Shown piece after piece: positions 16,821 through 25,907 of a stretch of 64,000 bases of DNA. The position numbers and the translations under genes were made by a program. Every line of letters starts with the position of its first letter. Position 1 is the first letter of the stretch. The DNA lies in NCBI GenBank assembly GCA_018436925.1, contig JAHDKI010000001.1, positions 1-64,000 on the forward strand. The letters are read 5' to 3'. The notes under the pieces are model-generated. The model ran no database searches, was not told where the DNA came from, and saw only the letters and a program-made list of their open reading frames with translations. Origin of the DNA: Syntrophaceae bacterium (GTDB taxonomy: Bacteria > Desulfobacterota > Syntrophia > Syntrophales > Smithellaceae).

Positions 16821-18194
16821 ATGAAAAAAGATGATTCGTCGTTTCTTCAGGGAGTGGAAAGCCGCCTGGACAGTCTTTTTGCGGATGATTTCGAAAGTCG
16901 AAAAGAGAAGAAAGACGAAACGCCCCGCCCCGAACTGTCATCTCAAGAGGAGCCGAAAGACACCGTCTCGCCGGACGAGGTTTCTCCCCGCGTGCCCGAA
17001 AAGGATGAGTCCGATTTTCAGGAATTAACCCCCGAGACAAAAAAAGATATGGATCAGGATGTTCAACCTGCATCCGCGTCCGGGGCTCAGAGTGAAAAAT
17101 CCGCCTTTATCAGTGAAATTGAAAAAAGGTTTTCGGCCATTTTTGGAGAAGATATCGAAGAGCCGCCGCCGGATTCGTCCACTTCCGTCAAGCCGCAGGT
17201 GATTCCCGTTGCCGTGGCCGCTGCGCCGGCGAAAGACGAGGTTCGCGCTGCACAGAAGCCCGCCGCGCCGCCTTCTGCGGCTTTAGAGTCTGATTTACTG
17301 TTTGAGGAAGCCCCTTCGCCCAATGCCGTCTTGGCGTCACCGCTCAAGAATATCAAAAGCATTGTTTTGTCGATCGAGTGGGAAATCTCCGATGAAATTC
17401 TGGAACAATTCGAAGAAGAGCTCAATAAGCTTTACCTGTTATACACGGGCGATAAAGTCATCCTGGGCTTTTTGAGAATTTTGCGGTTTCTGGGTCGTTA
17501 TATTCGTGTTCGGGGGGCCAATTCCAATCAGGAATCCATCAATTTGCTTCTTTCCGTCTACGATCATCTCGAAAATGTCATGGTGGTTCCCGACATGACT
17601 GAGGTGAAAAAGCATCTCAGTCTCTTGGAGAATGTGAAGAAGTATCGCGCCTGGGTTGAGACGACGGATCTGGAAACGCAGCCCGGGGATCGTCCGGAGA
17701 CCGAGCCGCCTGTCGAGGACGTCTCGCTTTCGGTTGAAGAACCTCTCCTGCAGGAAGCGCCGGATGTCGAACCGGCGCGGATCGAGCCGGTTAAGGCCCC
17801 GATGCCTGAACTTGAGGCATTGGACATTTCAGGAGATTCGCTCAAGCCCATTTCCGAGCTCACGGAGGTTTTACAGACCCCTGAGCCTGCCGAGACCGAA
17901 TCGCGTATTCCGGAGCGCGAAAGCGTCGAAGAGGCCGGAAAGTCTTTAGCCGCCGATGTGTTCGACATGGAAGAACCGCTTGTTCTTGAGAAAGATTTGC
18001 CCGTTGAATTGCCCGCGCAACAACCGGCGGAAGATGAGATGATGAAGGCCAAGATTGAGACCATCCGCGAACTCGCGCCGCAGGAGGCGTTTGCTTATGC
18101 GTTAGAAGAGCTCAAAAAGACATTCTCGGAAGATATCCGGCGCATGCAACAAGATATCCAGGATCTGAAAAATGCCTTGAAGATCGAAAGGTAA
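16821..18194 (+). CDS. Acidic, largely disordered protein linked to the MglA module
   Basis: A 457-residue protein, rich in Glu, Pro and Ser. The first ~170 and residues ~285-400 look disordered. A central folded part (~172-280: LKNIKSIVLSIEWEISDEILEQFEEELNKLYLLYTGDKVILGFLRILRFLGRYIRV) is helical, and the last ~50 residues look like a coiled coil (FAYALEELKKTFSEDIRRMQQDIQDLKNALKIER). No catalytic motif is visible. It starts 5 bases after the GTPase stop with GAGG upstream. The pattern suits a GTPase effector or scaffold, but that is inference from context. Confidence 0.8.
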   Translation: MKKDDSSFLQGVESRLDSLFADDFESRKEKKDETPRPELSSQEEPKDTVSPDEVSPRVPEKDESDFQELTPETKKDMDQDVQPASASGAQSEKSAFISEIEKRFSAIFGEDIEEPPPDSSTSVKPQVIPVAVAAAPAKDEVRAAQKPAAPPSAALESDLLFEEAPSPNAVLASPLKNIKSIVLSIEWEISDEILEQFEEELNKLYLLYTGDKVILGFLRILRFLGRYIRVRGANSNQESINLLLSVYDHLENVMVVPDMTEVKKHLSLLENVKKYRAWVETTDLETQPGDRPETEPPVEDVSLSVEEPLLQEAPDVEPARIEPVKAPMPELEALDISGDSLKPISELTEVLQTPEPAETESRIPERESVEEAGKSLAADVFDMEEPLVLEKDLPVELPAQQPAEDEMMKAKIETIRELAPQEAFAYALEELKKTFSEDIRRMQQDIQDLKNALKIER

Positions 18195-18306
18195 GTTGAT
18201 TTTTACGGGTCTCGATGTTAAAAACCCCCAGAGCTTGCGGCAGACCAATGAAAAAACCCTGGCGCCGGAAGCCCGTGAGCGAAAGAAAGAAGAGTAACGA
18301 AGCGGC

Positions 18307-18483
18307 ATGATTGTATTCTGTGAGGAATGTGGCGAACGGTATATCATTGAACCCGAGGAAATTGAGAGCGCCCCGATGATTTTTATTTGCAGATCCTGCA
18401 ACGAGATTATCAGGATTCCCTCCGGGCAAAGCGCTTCCCAAAATCGCAGCGAAGAGGAGAACCAGCCATCCGGAAAGGTTTGA
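18307..18483 (+). CDS. 58-residue zinc-ribbon protein
   Basis: A short frame starting MIVFCEECGERYII and containing two CxxC knuckles (CEEC at 5-8, CRSC at 28-31), the pattern of the MJ0042-type zinc ribbon. GAAGAG lies 10-15 bases upstream. The tail is short and polar. Proteins with a C-terminal DUF3426 domain usually begin with exactly such a ribbon; here the DUF3426 protein is encoded 47 bases downstream without one, so the two look like a split version of a single protein. The 112 bases before it contain only a doubtful 33-codon TTG-start frame at 18196. Confidence 0.75.
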   Translation: MIVFCEECGERYIIEPEEIESAPMIFICRSCNEIIRIPSGQSASQNRSEEENQPSGKV

Positions 18484-18530
18484 TCCCGCGGTTCAATCCA
18501 TCGAGCAGCAATCTGACAGAGGATACGTGA

Positions 18531-19586
18531 ATGGATAAAAAAAGCGAGTTGTTTGATTTGAGGCGCGAGAAGCAGGAACTGGACTTGTTCTTATCCACCA
18601 TCGTCGATGAGGATGCCCCGCCCGACGCAAAGCACGCGCCCCCGTCCGGGAAAGTGGAAGAATTACTCCATTTTGAACCGGACTTTGAACCGGATCTTCA
18701 GCCGGATAAGCCGGTGTTTGCTTTTCCGGCGTCACTCGAAGCCGAAAAGAAAGAACCTCCGCGGGAAGCCGCATCTCGAAAAGACACAACGATTATTTCT
18801 CCTGAATCCCATGATTTTTTCGCAAAGGCCGCAGATCAGGGTTTGCCGAAAATACCCGTACCGGCCTTTACGAAAAGAGAGAAAAGCGGGGGGGCGGCTA
18901 CGCCGTTTGATGTGAAGCTGGATATCCCCAAGGAGTCCGACGGTCAGCCGTCCGGAGAGGGGGCGGCGGACAAGCCTATCGTCGTCCCGGAAAAGAAGCC
19001 CGAGCCAGGCGATCGCTACGACTTTGCACCGAAACAAAAATCCGGCTCCCGGATCGCCATAGCGGCGCTGTTGATTTTTCTGATTATCCTTGTCGTTATT
19101 GCCGGATACCTTTACTTGTATCCGGAGCGGGGACAAAAAGCGTTTGAATGGTTTAGGGCAGCGGTTCCTTCCGTCGGCAAAATATTCGACGGCGGGTCGC
19201 AAACCGCCATCGAGGAAGTCAAAATACTCGATGTTCGTCAACGGCTGGTGAGCAACACCCAATTGAAAAAAAGCATTCGAGTGATCGAAGGAGCGGCGCA
19301 CAATGCGTCGTCTCATGAAATCTCACGAATCAATATCGCCGCGCAGCTTTACGACGGCAAAGGCGACATGCTTTCCACGATGACGGTCATGGCAGGAAAT
19401 CTGCTCACCGACGAACAGATCGAAAAATTCGATTCAGAACGGATGGTGTCCGCGCTGCAAAACCAGGCGACGGCCAAACGCAACGTTTTACCCAACGAGA
19501 AAGTTCCGTTCATGGTGGTCTTTCCCCAGGAACCGTCGGGCATTTCCAAGATGTCGGTTTTTGCCGTCGGCTTTGAAAAAAAATAA
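18531..19586 (+). CDS. DUF3426 single-pass membrane protein
   Basis: A 351-residue protein: a polar, probably disordered N-terminal ~175 residues, one membrane helix (~181-203, IAIAALLIFLIILVVIAGYLYLY), and a C-terminal beta-rich DUF3426 domain (~225-350: RVIEGAAHNASSHEISRINIAAQLYDGKGD and KVPFMVVFPQEPSGISKMSVFAVGF). The fold resembles immunoglobulin-like FxLYD domains. The usual N-terminal zinc ribbon is missing and appears as a separate small gene just upstream. GAGGA precedes the start. Function unknown; last gene of the MglA-type operon. Confidence 0.85.
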   Translation: MDKKSELFDLRREKQELDLFLSTIVDEDAPPDAKHAPPSGKVEELLHFEPDFEPDLQPDKPVFAFPASLEAEKKEPPREAASRKDTTIISPESHDFFAKAADQGLPKIPVPAFTKREKSGGAATPFDVKLDIPKESDGQPSGEGAADKPIVVPEKKPEPGDRYDFAPKQKSGSRIAIAALLIFLIILVVIAGYLYLYPERGQKAFEWFRAAVPSVGKIFDGGSQTAIEEVKILDVRQRLVSNTQLKKSIRVIEGAAHNASSHEISRINIAAQLYDGKGDMLSTMTVMAGNLLTDEQIEKFDSERMVSALQNQATAKRNVLPNEKVPFMVVFPQEPSGISKMSVFAVGFEKK

Positions 19587-19812
19587 GATCGTTTAAAGCC
19601 GGCGCTTGAATTTATAGCCTGCCGGCTCCACAGTGTTTTCTTCTTCGTTTCTTGCCGGACTGCTGTCCGTGCGGTCCCGCCCGCTGAAATATCGCGCGGT
19701 TGCAAACCGCGCTCATTTTCTTGCTCCATATGCCGCAGAAAAGATCTGCTTGGAAAGGATTTCGTCCCCGATGAACGTCTTTTTCAGGGGAATTTATAAA
19801 AGGGAGGACGCT

Positions 19813-21579
19813 ATGAGAGGAAAATGGTTCATCGTAATCAGCGTAGTCATGATCTTGTTGGGCGCCATTGTGGCCAATCAGGTGCAAAAGGATTTCGGCC
19901 GGGTTGACGTTCGCGACGTCCGTTTTCAAGCCCAGGACGGCAGAACGCTCAGCGCGCTCTTGTACGTGCCGAAAAACGCCACCCCCGAAAAGCCCGCGCC
20001 GGCCATTCAGGCGATCCACGGTTACATCAACTCGCGGGAGACCCAATCAGGCTTCGCCATAGAATTCGCCCGCCGCGGCTGGGTGGTTCTGTCTCTGGAT
20101 CAGTCCGGACATGGATATTCCTCGCCGCCGGTGGGCGCAGGCGGCTACGGGGCGATCGACGGTTTGGCCTATCTGAAAACACTTGATTTCGTAGACAAGA
20201 CGAAAATCGGACTGGAAGGCCATTCGATGGGCGGATGGGCGTCGGTGATTGCCGCCGCGACCATGCCCAATGATTACCGTTCCATGGTTCTGGAAGGATC
20301 TTCAACCGGCACGAAATATTCGTCCAAGTACGTTCCGATTCCGGGAACACCGACCTTCCCGAAAAATCTTGCCGTCGTTTTCAGTACCTATGATGAATTC
20401 TCCATTCTCATGTGGGAGGTGCCCATTGCGCGCGATGTCGTCCATAGCGACGCTCTGAAAAAAGTGTTCGGAACGGAAGATCCCGTTGAACCGGGACGCA
20501 TCTACGGGTCTATTGATGAAGGCACGGCCAGAGTGCTCTACCAGCCGGAGACAACCCACCCGGGGGACCATCTTTCATGCAGCGCCATCGGCTACGCCAT
20601 CGAATGGTTCCAGAAAACGCTGGGCGAGGTCAACGCCATTCCCGCTTCCGACCAGATCTGGTACTGGAAAGAAATAGCCACGGCGGTCAGTCTGCTGGGC
20701 GCTTTGCTTTTCATTTTTGCCCTGGGCGGCCTGCTTTTGCAGACGGGGGCTTTTGCCGCTTTGCGGGAAGCGCCGCAGAATCCGAAGCCCGCGACCGGCG
20801 TGACCTGGTGGATTGCCGCGCTTTTGACCATGCTGGTTCCCGCGGCAACGTATTTCATATTCAACGGCATTGGAAATCTTGCCTTCAAATCCTCCTGGCT
20901 GTTTCCGCAGCAGGTGACCAACACGCTGGTATTCTGGCTGATCCTCAATATGATCATTTCCCTGGTTCTGTTCTTGATTTGGCATGCTTTCAACCGCAAG
21001 AAGGGAGGCAACGGCGTGTCTTACGGATTCATCGGCGCGAAGGGTTCGACCGGCAGGAAAATCGGCCTGTCCATTCTCCTGGCCGTCATCGTGATCGGCG
21101 TGTCGTATCTTCTGCTTGTGGTCATCTCGGCTCTTTTTACGGTGGATTACCGTTTCTGGATTCTGCAACTTAAACCCATGGGCTGGCTGCATTTCAAAGT
21201 TGCGCTGCGCTACATCATTCCCTTCCTGCTTTTCTACCTGGTGTTTGCCATGGTGTTGCACGGCCAGCTTCGGGCCGCGGCCGGAACGCTGAAAAGCAGA
21301 ATGATCAAGGCGGTGATCGTCACCTCGCTGGGCTATCTGCTGTTGCTGTTGATGCTCTACATTCCTCTTTTTGCCGGCAAGCCGCTGGGCGTGCCGGATG
21401 TTCAGCTGACGCTCTATGCGATTGTCGCCATTCAGGTGCTGCCTCTGTTTATCATCGTGACGTTCGTTTCAACTTACTTCTATGAAAAGACGGGGCTCAT
21501 CTATCCAGGCGCTTTGATCAATGCGCTGTTCATCACCTGGTATATTGTGGCCTCCCAGGCCACTCACGTTCCCATCTAG
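19813..21579 (+). CDS. Alpha/beta hydrolase fused to multi-pass membrane domain
   Basis: A 588-residue protein. An N-terminal anchor (FIVISVVMILLGAIVANQV) is followed by an alpha/beta hydrolase domain to ~residue 290. The nucleophile elbow is GHSMGG, with AIHGYINS for the oxyanion region and an SLDQSGHGYS strand; a late histidine (TTHPGDHLS) could complete the triad. About eight membrane helices fill residues ~300-588. The start follows AGGGAGG; an upstream extension to 19633 lacks one. The hydrolase probably faces the periplasm if the first helix is a signal anchor. Substrate unknown. It appears monocistronic. Confidence 0.85.
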   Translation: MRGKWFIVISVVMILLGAIVANQVQKDFGRVDVRDVRFQAQDGRTLSALLYVPKNATPEKPAPAIQAIHGYINSRETQSGFAIEFARRGWVVLSLDQSGHGYSSPPVGAGGYGAIDGLAYLKTLDFVDKTKIGLEGHSMGGWASVIAAATMPNDYRSMVLEGSSTGTKYSSKYVPIPGTPTFPKNLAVVFSTYDEFSILMWEVPIARDVVHSDALKKVFGTEDPVEPGRIYGSIDEGTARVLYQPETTHPGDHLSCSAIGYAIEWFQKTLGEVNAIPASDQIWYWKEIATAVSLLGALLFIFALGGLLLQTGAFAALREAPQNPKPATGVTWWIAALLTMLVPAATYFIFNGIGNLAFKSSWLFPQQVTNTLVFWLILNMIISLVLFLIWHAFNRKKGGNGVSYGFIGAKGSTGRKIGLSILLAVIVIGVSYLLLVVISALFTVDYRFWILQLKPMGWLHFKVALRYIIPFLLFYLVFAMVLHGQLRAAAGTLKSRMIKAVIVTSLGYLLLLLMLYIPLFAGKPLGVPDVQLTLYAIVAIQVLPLFIIVTFVSTYFYEKTGLIYPGALINALFITWYIVASQATHVPI

Positions 21580-21587
21580 CAGGGTTT

Positions 21588-21623
21588 CCGGGCGGAGACG
21601 ATTTTGCCTTCGCCTCCGCCCGG
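21588..21623. terminator. Hairpin after the hydrolase gene
   Basis: A perfect 10-bp stem CCGGGCGGAG/CTCCGCCCGG lies 9 bases after the stop. No T-run follows, so it is only a possible terminator. The rest of the 311-base gap to the helicase holds nothing recognisable. Confidence 0.45.
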
Positions 21624-21890
21624 CAAATCCATCAAGATATTGCTTGCTTTTTATCCATAATCCCTGTAGGACACATGCGCAAATAGCGATCAATGACCTT
21701 CCCACCTTTCTAAATCAGAAATTTGTTAAGGCAATTCCGCTAAGTGAAAATGGAATCCACGCGCAATGCCGTGTCGGAGGCTTTTTTCGCGCCGTGTGAT
21801 GGCGTGCGCAAAAGGCTCTGGCCAGCCTGACAGGGTATAGGGGTTAAACGAAAAAACGGACACTGGCTGCCACCAAGATAAGGAATAGAA

Positions 21891-23177
21891 ATGAGTTTTG
21901 AAAAGTTAATGTTGAATGAAAAAATTCTTGCCGGCGTAAAGGCGGCAGGATACACCGAGCCCACGCCGATTCAGGCCCGGGCCATCCCTCCGGTGCTTGA
22001 AGGACGGGACGTTATGGGACTGGCGCAAACCGGAACCGGGAAAACGGCCGCTTTTGTTCTGCCGATACTGCATCGGATGATGCGTGGTAGGCGGGGTGTG
22101 GTGCGCGCGCTGATCATCGCGCCCACAAGGGAGCTTTCCCAGCAGACGCATGACGCGATATGCGCGCTGGGGCGGAAAACCGGCCTGCGCGCCGCGTCCA
22201 TTTACGGCGGCGTCAGTATCTTTCATCAGATCGATAAGCTGCGCTCCCGTGTGGAGATCATCTCGGCTTGTCCGGGACGGCTTCTGGATCACATCGAACG
22301 CGGGACCGTGAATTTGTCCGCCGTGGAGATGCTGGTTCTGGACGAAGCCGATCACATGTTTGACATGGGGTTTCTGCCGGACATTCGCCTAATTCTCAGT
22401 CATCTGCCCGCCCAACGCCAGAATCTTCTTTTTTCCGCAACGATGCCCAGGGAAATCCGGGCGCTGGCCGACGATCTGCTTTCATCTCCGGTGCATATTC
22501 AGATCGGACACACGGCGCCGGCGGAAACGGTCCGGCACGCCTTCTATCCGGTGAAGCTCGACCGGAAGACCGACCTGTTGAAGGATCTTCTCGAAAAAAC
22601 ACATACCGGCTCGGTGCTGGTTTTCACCAAAACCAAATCCCGCGCCAAGACGCTGGCCGGCCAGCTGGAACGCGCCGGGCGCCGGGTGACCTCGCTGCAC
22701 GGTAATCTTACGCAAGGCAAACGCAAACAGTCGCTTGACGGGTTCCGGGACGGCCGGTTTGACGTGATGGTCGCCACCGATATCGCCGCGCGCGGCATCG
22801 ATGTTTGCCGGGTTTCCCATGTCATCAACTATGACATGCCCGACACCCTCGACGCCTATACCCACCGGATCGGCAGGACGGGACGCGCTTGTAAAACGGG
22901 TGACGCTCTGAGCTTTGTGACGGCTAATGACGGAGATTTGATGCGATCCTTGAAGAACCTACTGGGAGAAAAAATCGAATACCAGAAGGTGGACGGATTT
23001 ACGGAGCCATCGGTGACGGATGACAACGGCCGCCGATCTTCTTACAAGCCGGAAAAACCGAGAGCCGGCAGAAAGTTTTTTTCATCCGGGAAGCCTTCAT
23101 CGCCGCATCGCAACGATCGTAAAGCCGGAGGCCGCCGCTTGAGCGGGTGGCCGGGACGCGCCATCCAGGCCGCATAA
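21891..23177 (+). CDS. DEAD-box ATP-dependent RNA helicase (RhlE-like)
   Basis: A 428-residue RNA helicase with all canonical motifs in order: Q-motif region TPIQARAIP, Walker A AQTGTGKTAA, PTRELSQQ, DEAD box, SAT, and in the second domain VFTKTKSRAKTL, ATDIAARGID and HRIGRTGR. A basic tail of ~60 residues rich in Arg/Lys/Gly follows, as in RhlE proteins that act on ribosome assembly or RNA turnover. Cytoplasmic. One variation is SACPGRLLDH where STPGRLLDH is usual. Transcribed alone from a 311-base leader region. Confidence 0.95.
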   Translation: MSFEKLMLNEKILAGVKAAGYTEPTPIQARAIPPVLEGRDVMGLAQTGTGKTAAFVLPILHRMMRGRRGVVRALIIAPTRELSQQTHDAICALGRKTGLRAASIYGGVSIFHQIDKLRSRVEIISACPGRLLDHIERGTVNLSAVEMLVLDEADHMFDMGFLPDIRLILSHLPAQRQNLLFSATMPREIRALADDLLSSPVHIQIGHTAPAETVRHAFYPVKLDRKTDLLKDLLEKTHTGSVLVFTKTKSRAKTLAGQLERAGRRVTSLHGNLTQGKRKQSLDGFRDGRFDVMVATDIAARGIDVCRVSHVINYDMPDTLDAYTHRIGRTGRACKTGDALSFVTANDGDLMRSLKNLLGEKIEYQKVDGFTEPSVTDDNGRRSSYKPEKPRAGRKFFSSGKPSSPHRNDRKAGGRRLSGWPGRAIQAA

Positions 23178-23198
23178 AAAAAGCCGGCATTTGATAAT

Positions 23199-23235
23199 CG
23201 GGAAGCCGGGGCGCCTAGGCGCTTTCGGCTTCCCG
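23199..23235. terminator. Hairpin between convergent genes
   Basis: CGGGAAGCCG and CGGCTTCCCG form a 10-bp stem spanning the end of the acyltransferase gene and the gap after the helicase. It may terminate helicase transcription, although no T-run is present on that side. Confidence 0.45.
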
Positions 23236-24114
23236 AAGCAGCGCGTCAATTTGAACGTCTTTTTCCAGCCACAAGTCTTTCACCCACTGCTGAAAAGCGG
23301 CTTGGTAGGCTGTATCCCCTTCATAATCGCCCCTGAGAAAACGGGGCGGAATTTCCGATGAAGAAACGCGCACCATGACCCGTTTAACGCGGCCGCACAG
23401 AAATCCCCAGAAGGTCGGTGCGCCGTCGGGATAGACAATCGTGATGTTCAGAAGCGAATGAAATTTATCGCCCAGAACGCCCAGCGCCAGGGCGATGCCG
23501 CCCGCTTTGGGTTTGAGCAGATGTTTGTAAGGCTGTCCCTGACGAAGGTGCTTGGCTTTGGAAAACCTTGTGCCTTCCAGAAAATTCATCACGCTTGTTG
23601 GAAGTTGTGAAAATTTTGCACAGGCCTGGCGAGTCGTTTCAAAATCCTTGCCCCGCTGGTCCGGATGTTTTTTAAGATAGTCGGCGCTATGGCGGCGCAA
23701 AAAGGGGAAGTCCAGCGCCCACCAGGCCAGCCCCATCAGCGGCACCCAGATCAGCTCCTGCTTGAGAAAAAATTTCATCAAAGGAATTTTGCGGTTGAAC
23801 AGTTTCTGCATGATGAAAATATCCGCCCAGGATTGGTGGTTGGCGACGACGAGATACCATCCGTTATAATCGAGGTTGTCGAGTCCTCTGACATCCCATT
23901 GTGTTTTCTGAGTGAGCGCCATCCAGGCGCTGTTGCCGGAAATCCAGTTTTCCGCGATCCACAGGATGAATCTGCCCAAAGGTCCCCGCAAGGGGGGCAA
24001 TATCAATTTCAAAAAAGAAGCGGCAAATAAAATGGGCACCCAGAAAAGGACGTTGAGCGTCAGCAACAAAAAAGCTATAAGCCCCAGCAGGCGGCCCGGC
24101 AAAACATTCAGCAT
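23215..24114 (-). CDS. 1-acyl-glycerol-3-phosphate acyltransferase-like protein (YihG type)
   Basis: A 299-residue membrane acyltransferase. An N-terminal hydrophobic segment (~9-38) anchors it, and the PlsC domain has the catalytic H93-x4-D98 (NHQSWAD) and the phosphate-binding FLEGTRFS motif. Length and layout (long C-terminal extension after EGTR) resemble E. coli YihG, which places acyl chains on lysophospholipids. The start at 24114 is preferred over 24165 because AAGGGG lies upstream of it. Acts at the inner membrane in phospholipid synthesis or remodelling. Monocistronic and divergent from the GIY-YIG gene. Confidence 0.88.
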   Translation of the reverse strand: MLNVLPGRLLGLIAFLLLTLNVLFWVPILFAASFLKLILPPLRGPLGRFILWIAENWISGNSAWMALTQKTQWDVRGLDNLDYNGWYLVVANHQSWADIFIMQKLFNRKIPLMKFFLKQELIWVPLMGLAWWALDFPFLRRHSADYLKKHPDQRGKDFETTRQACAKFSQLPTSVMNFLEGTRFSKAKHLRQGQPYKHLLKPKAGGIALALGVLGDKFHSLLNITIVYPDGAPTFWGFLCGRVKRVMVRVSSSEIPPRFLRGDYEGDTAYQAAFQQWVKDLWLEKDVQIDALLREAESA

Positions 24115-24236
24115 AAAAAACCCCTTCCTCGTTGCCTTTCCGACAATGAGCGCCTGCCTTAACACGCTCGGGAAGATTGGTCAAAGCTTAATGTCACAAA
24201 AGCGGTCCAATGGTGATTTTCGGAAGATTATGGTAT

Positions 24237-24539
24237 ATGCGGGCCGCTATGGCGCAGGATATCAAGCAAAAAGGATCCATCTGGCGGGTTTACATTCTGT
24301 GCTGCGCCGACGGCACCCTGTATACCGGCGTCACCACCTGCCTGGACAGGCGTCTTTCTGCCCACCAGAAAGGCACGGCATCCAGATATACCCGGTCCAG
24401 GCGGCCGGTAACGCTGCTTTTAGCAAGCCTTCCCATGAACCGTTCCCAAGCGCTTCGTCTGGAAATTGAAATTAAAAAACTTCCGAAAGCCCGCAAGCTT
24501 TCGCGGCTCGCGTTTTATTGCGTGACCGATATTGATTGA
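24237..24539 (+). CDS. GIY-YIG domain protein (UPF0213/YhbQ-like)
   Basis: A ~100-residue single GIY-YIG nuclease domain: WRVYILCCADGTLYTGVT carries the VYIL..YTG signature, followed by R (CLDRRLSAHQKG) and the late glutamate of LEIEIKKL. These stand-alone domains are common in bacteria; some act on single-stranded DNA but most have no known role. The start is uncertain: ATG at 24210, 24237 and 24249 are in frame, and 24237 is chosen for GGAAG ten bases upstream. Confidence 0.85.
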   Translation: MRAAMAQDIKQKGSIWRVYILCCADGTLYTGVTTCLDRRLSAHQKGTASRYTRSRRPVTLLLASLPMNRSQALRLEIEIKKLPKARKLSRLAFYCVTDID

Positions 24540-24658
24540 CACAACAGACATTTCTGATTAAGTTGGCGCAAAGTTTCGTCGATTTCTCGATACCGCCATG
24601 TGGTCGGGAATACAAAGAATTCAACACGGACGAATAAAAAATGGAGGGAAATGACAAT

Positions 24659-25462
24659 ATGAATGGACAGAAAATACCGGGGAAAGTGATGTTCGGCGGG
24701 ATCGTCGGAATCTTCATCCTGCTGCTTTTAATATCGAGTTATTTCAGTGTCGAGGCAGGCGATCGCGGCATCGTGCTGAGGTTCGGAGAAGTCAACCGGG
24801 TGGTTGAGCCGGGGCCGCACTTTAAAATTCCTTTTGCCGAGGACGTCGTGCATATGAGCGTCCGGGTTCAGAAAACCACCACCAAGACGGAAGCCGCGAG
24901 CCGCGACCTGCAGACTGTGCAGACCACCATGGTGCTCAATTACAGCCTTGTTCCGGAAAAAGTCGGTGAGATGTTCGCCAATATCGGACTCAATTACAAT
25001 GACCGCGTAATCGATCCCGCCGTCAAGGAAAGTTTCAAGGCGGCGGCGGCTCGTTATACGGCTGAAGAGCTCATCACCAAGCGCGAAACCCTTAAAACCG
25101 AAGTGCGCGATTTTCTGCGGGACCGGTTAAGCATTTACGGGATTATCATTGTTGAGCTGTCCGTAACGGATTTTGAATTTTCGGCGGAATTCAACCGCGC
25201 CATCGAATCCAAACAGACTGCAGAGCAAAACGCGCTTCGAGCCAAGCGGGACCTGGAGCGCATCAAAGTTGAAGCCGAACAGAAAATAACATCCGCTAAA
25301 GCTGAGGCCGAATCGCTGCGCTTGCAGCGGCAGGTGATTTCAACCGAGCTGATTCAGCTTCGCCAGATTGAAGCGCAGATGAAAGCCATCGAAAAGTGGG
25401 ACGGCAAGCTGCCCAATGTGACCGGCGGCGCCGTGCCGTTTATTCAGGTGGATAAAAAGTAG
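24659..25462 (+). CDS. Prohibitin-family SPFH/Band 7 protein
   Basis: A 267-residue membrane protein with one N-terminal helix (~10-27), an SPFH domain (EAGDRGIVLRFGEVNRVVEPGPHFKIPF..), then a long coiled coil (AEQNALRAKRDLERIKVEAEQKITSAKAEAESLR) and the conserved end KAIEKWDGKLPNVTGGAVPFI. This end is characteristic of bacterial prohibitins. They form ring-like membrane scaffolds and may work with FtsH-type proteases; no protease gene is adjacent. The start is set at 24659 because GGAGGG falls inside a longer frame starting at 24641. A strong terminator follows. Confidence 0.93.
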   Translation: MNGQKIPGKVMFGGIVGIFILLLLISSYFSVEAGDRGIVLRFGEVNRVVEPGPHFKIPFAEDVVHMSVRVQKTTTKTEAASRDLQTVQTTMVLNYSLVPEKVGEMFANIGLNYNDRVIDPAVKESFKAAAARYTAEELITKRETLKTEVRDFLRDRLSIYGIIIVELSVTDFEFSAEFNRAIESKQTAEQNALRAKRDLERIKVEAEQKITSAKAEAESLRLQRQVISTELIQLRQIEAQMKAIEKWDGKLPNVTGGAVPFIQVDKK

Positions 25463-25468
25463 ATCCAA

Positions 25469-25511
25469 GGCAGCGGGATTGGAGGGCGGTCCGCCATCCA
25501 ATCCCGCTGCC
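25469..25511 (+). terminator. Rho-independent-type terminator of the prohibitin gene
   Basis: A perfect 15-bp stem (GGCAGCGGGATTGGA with its complement at 25497-25511) follows the stop by 6 bases. The T-rich stretch after it (TCACTGTTTTCCTT) is imperfect. Confidence 0.8.
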
Positions 25512-25907
25512 TCACTGTTTTCCTTCTTAAAACCCCTCTTCCGTCTGCCCGCATTTTAATGCGGCGCGCAGACAGGGTCAGCCTTCAGGCATTCAAAAAG
25601 AGGATTTCACTTCCGGTTGAGCGACGTTGGCTGAAAGGGGCTCCTTGCGCTGCAAGCGGGAGATGCCATCCGGCCAGAGAAAAGCTCTACCCGAGATAGA
25701 TGTGTTCGCGCATGAAAAATTTACATATGGCTGATGGAGTGCAGGAAGGGTGCTGTTCAAGGAAAAAGCATCCCAAAAAAATAAGATCATTCCAGGGGCA
25801 AGGAATATTCTCTTTTTAACAGCGGGCAAGCTATGCTATGGTTGGCGCCTGCGAATCAAGAAAGGTCGCTTTGAAACGGTCTCTTAAGAGGAGGAGAGGA
25901 AAACAAT
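25512..25907. other. Non-coding gap
   Basis: About 400 bases without a supportable gene. Short frames on both strands lack ribosome sites. The last ~20 bases carry GAGGAGAGGA for the lipoprotein gene. No clear promoter could be fixed. Confidence 0.4.

Noticed and set aside
18196..18297. A 33-codon TTG-start frame between the acidic protein and the zinc ribbon
   Set aside because: It lacks a clear ribosome site and a family; too short to support, though its composition is not implausible.
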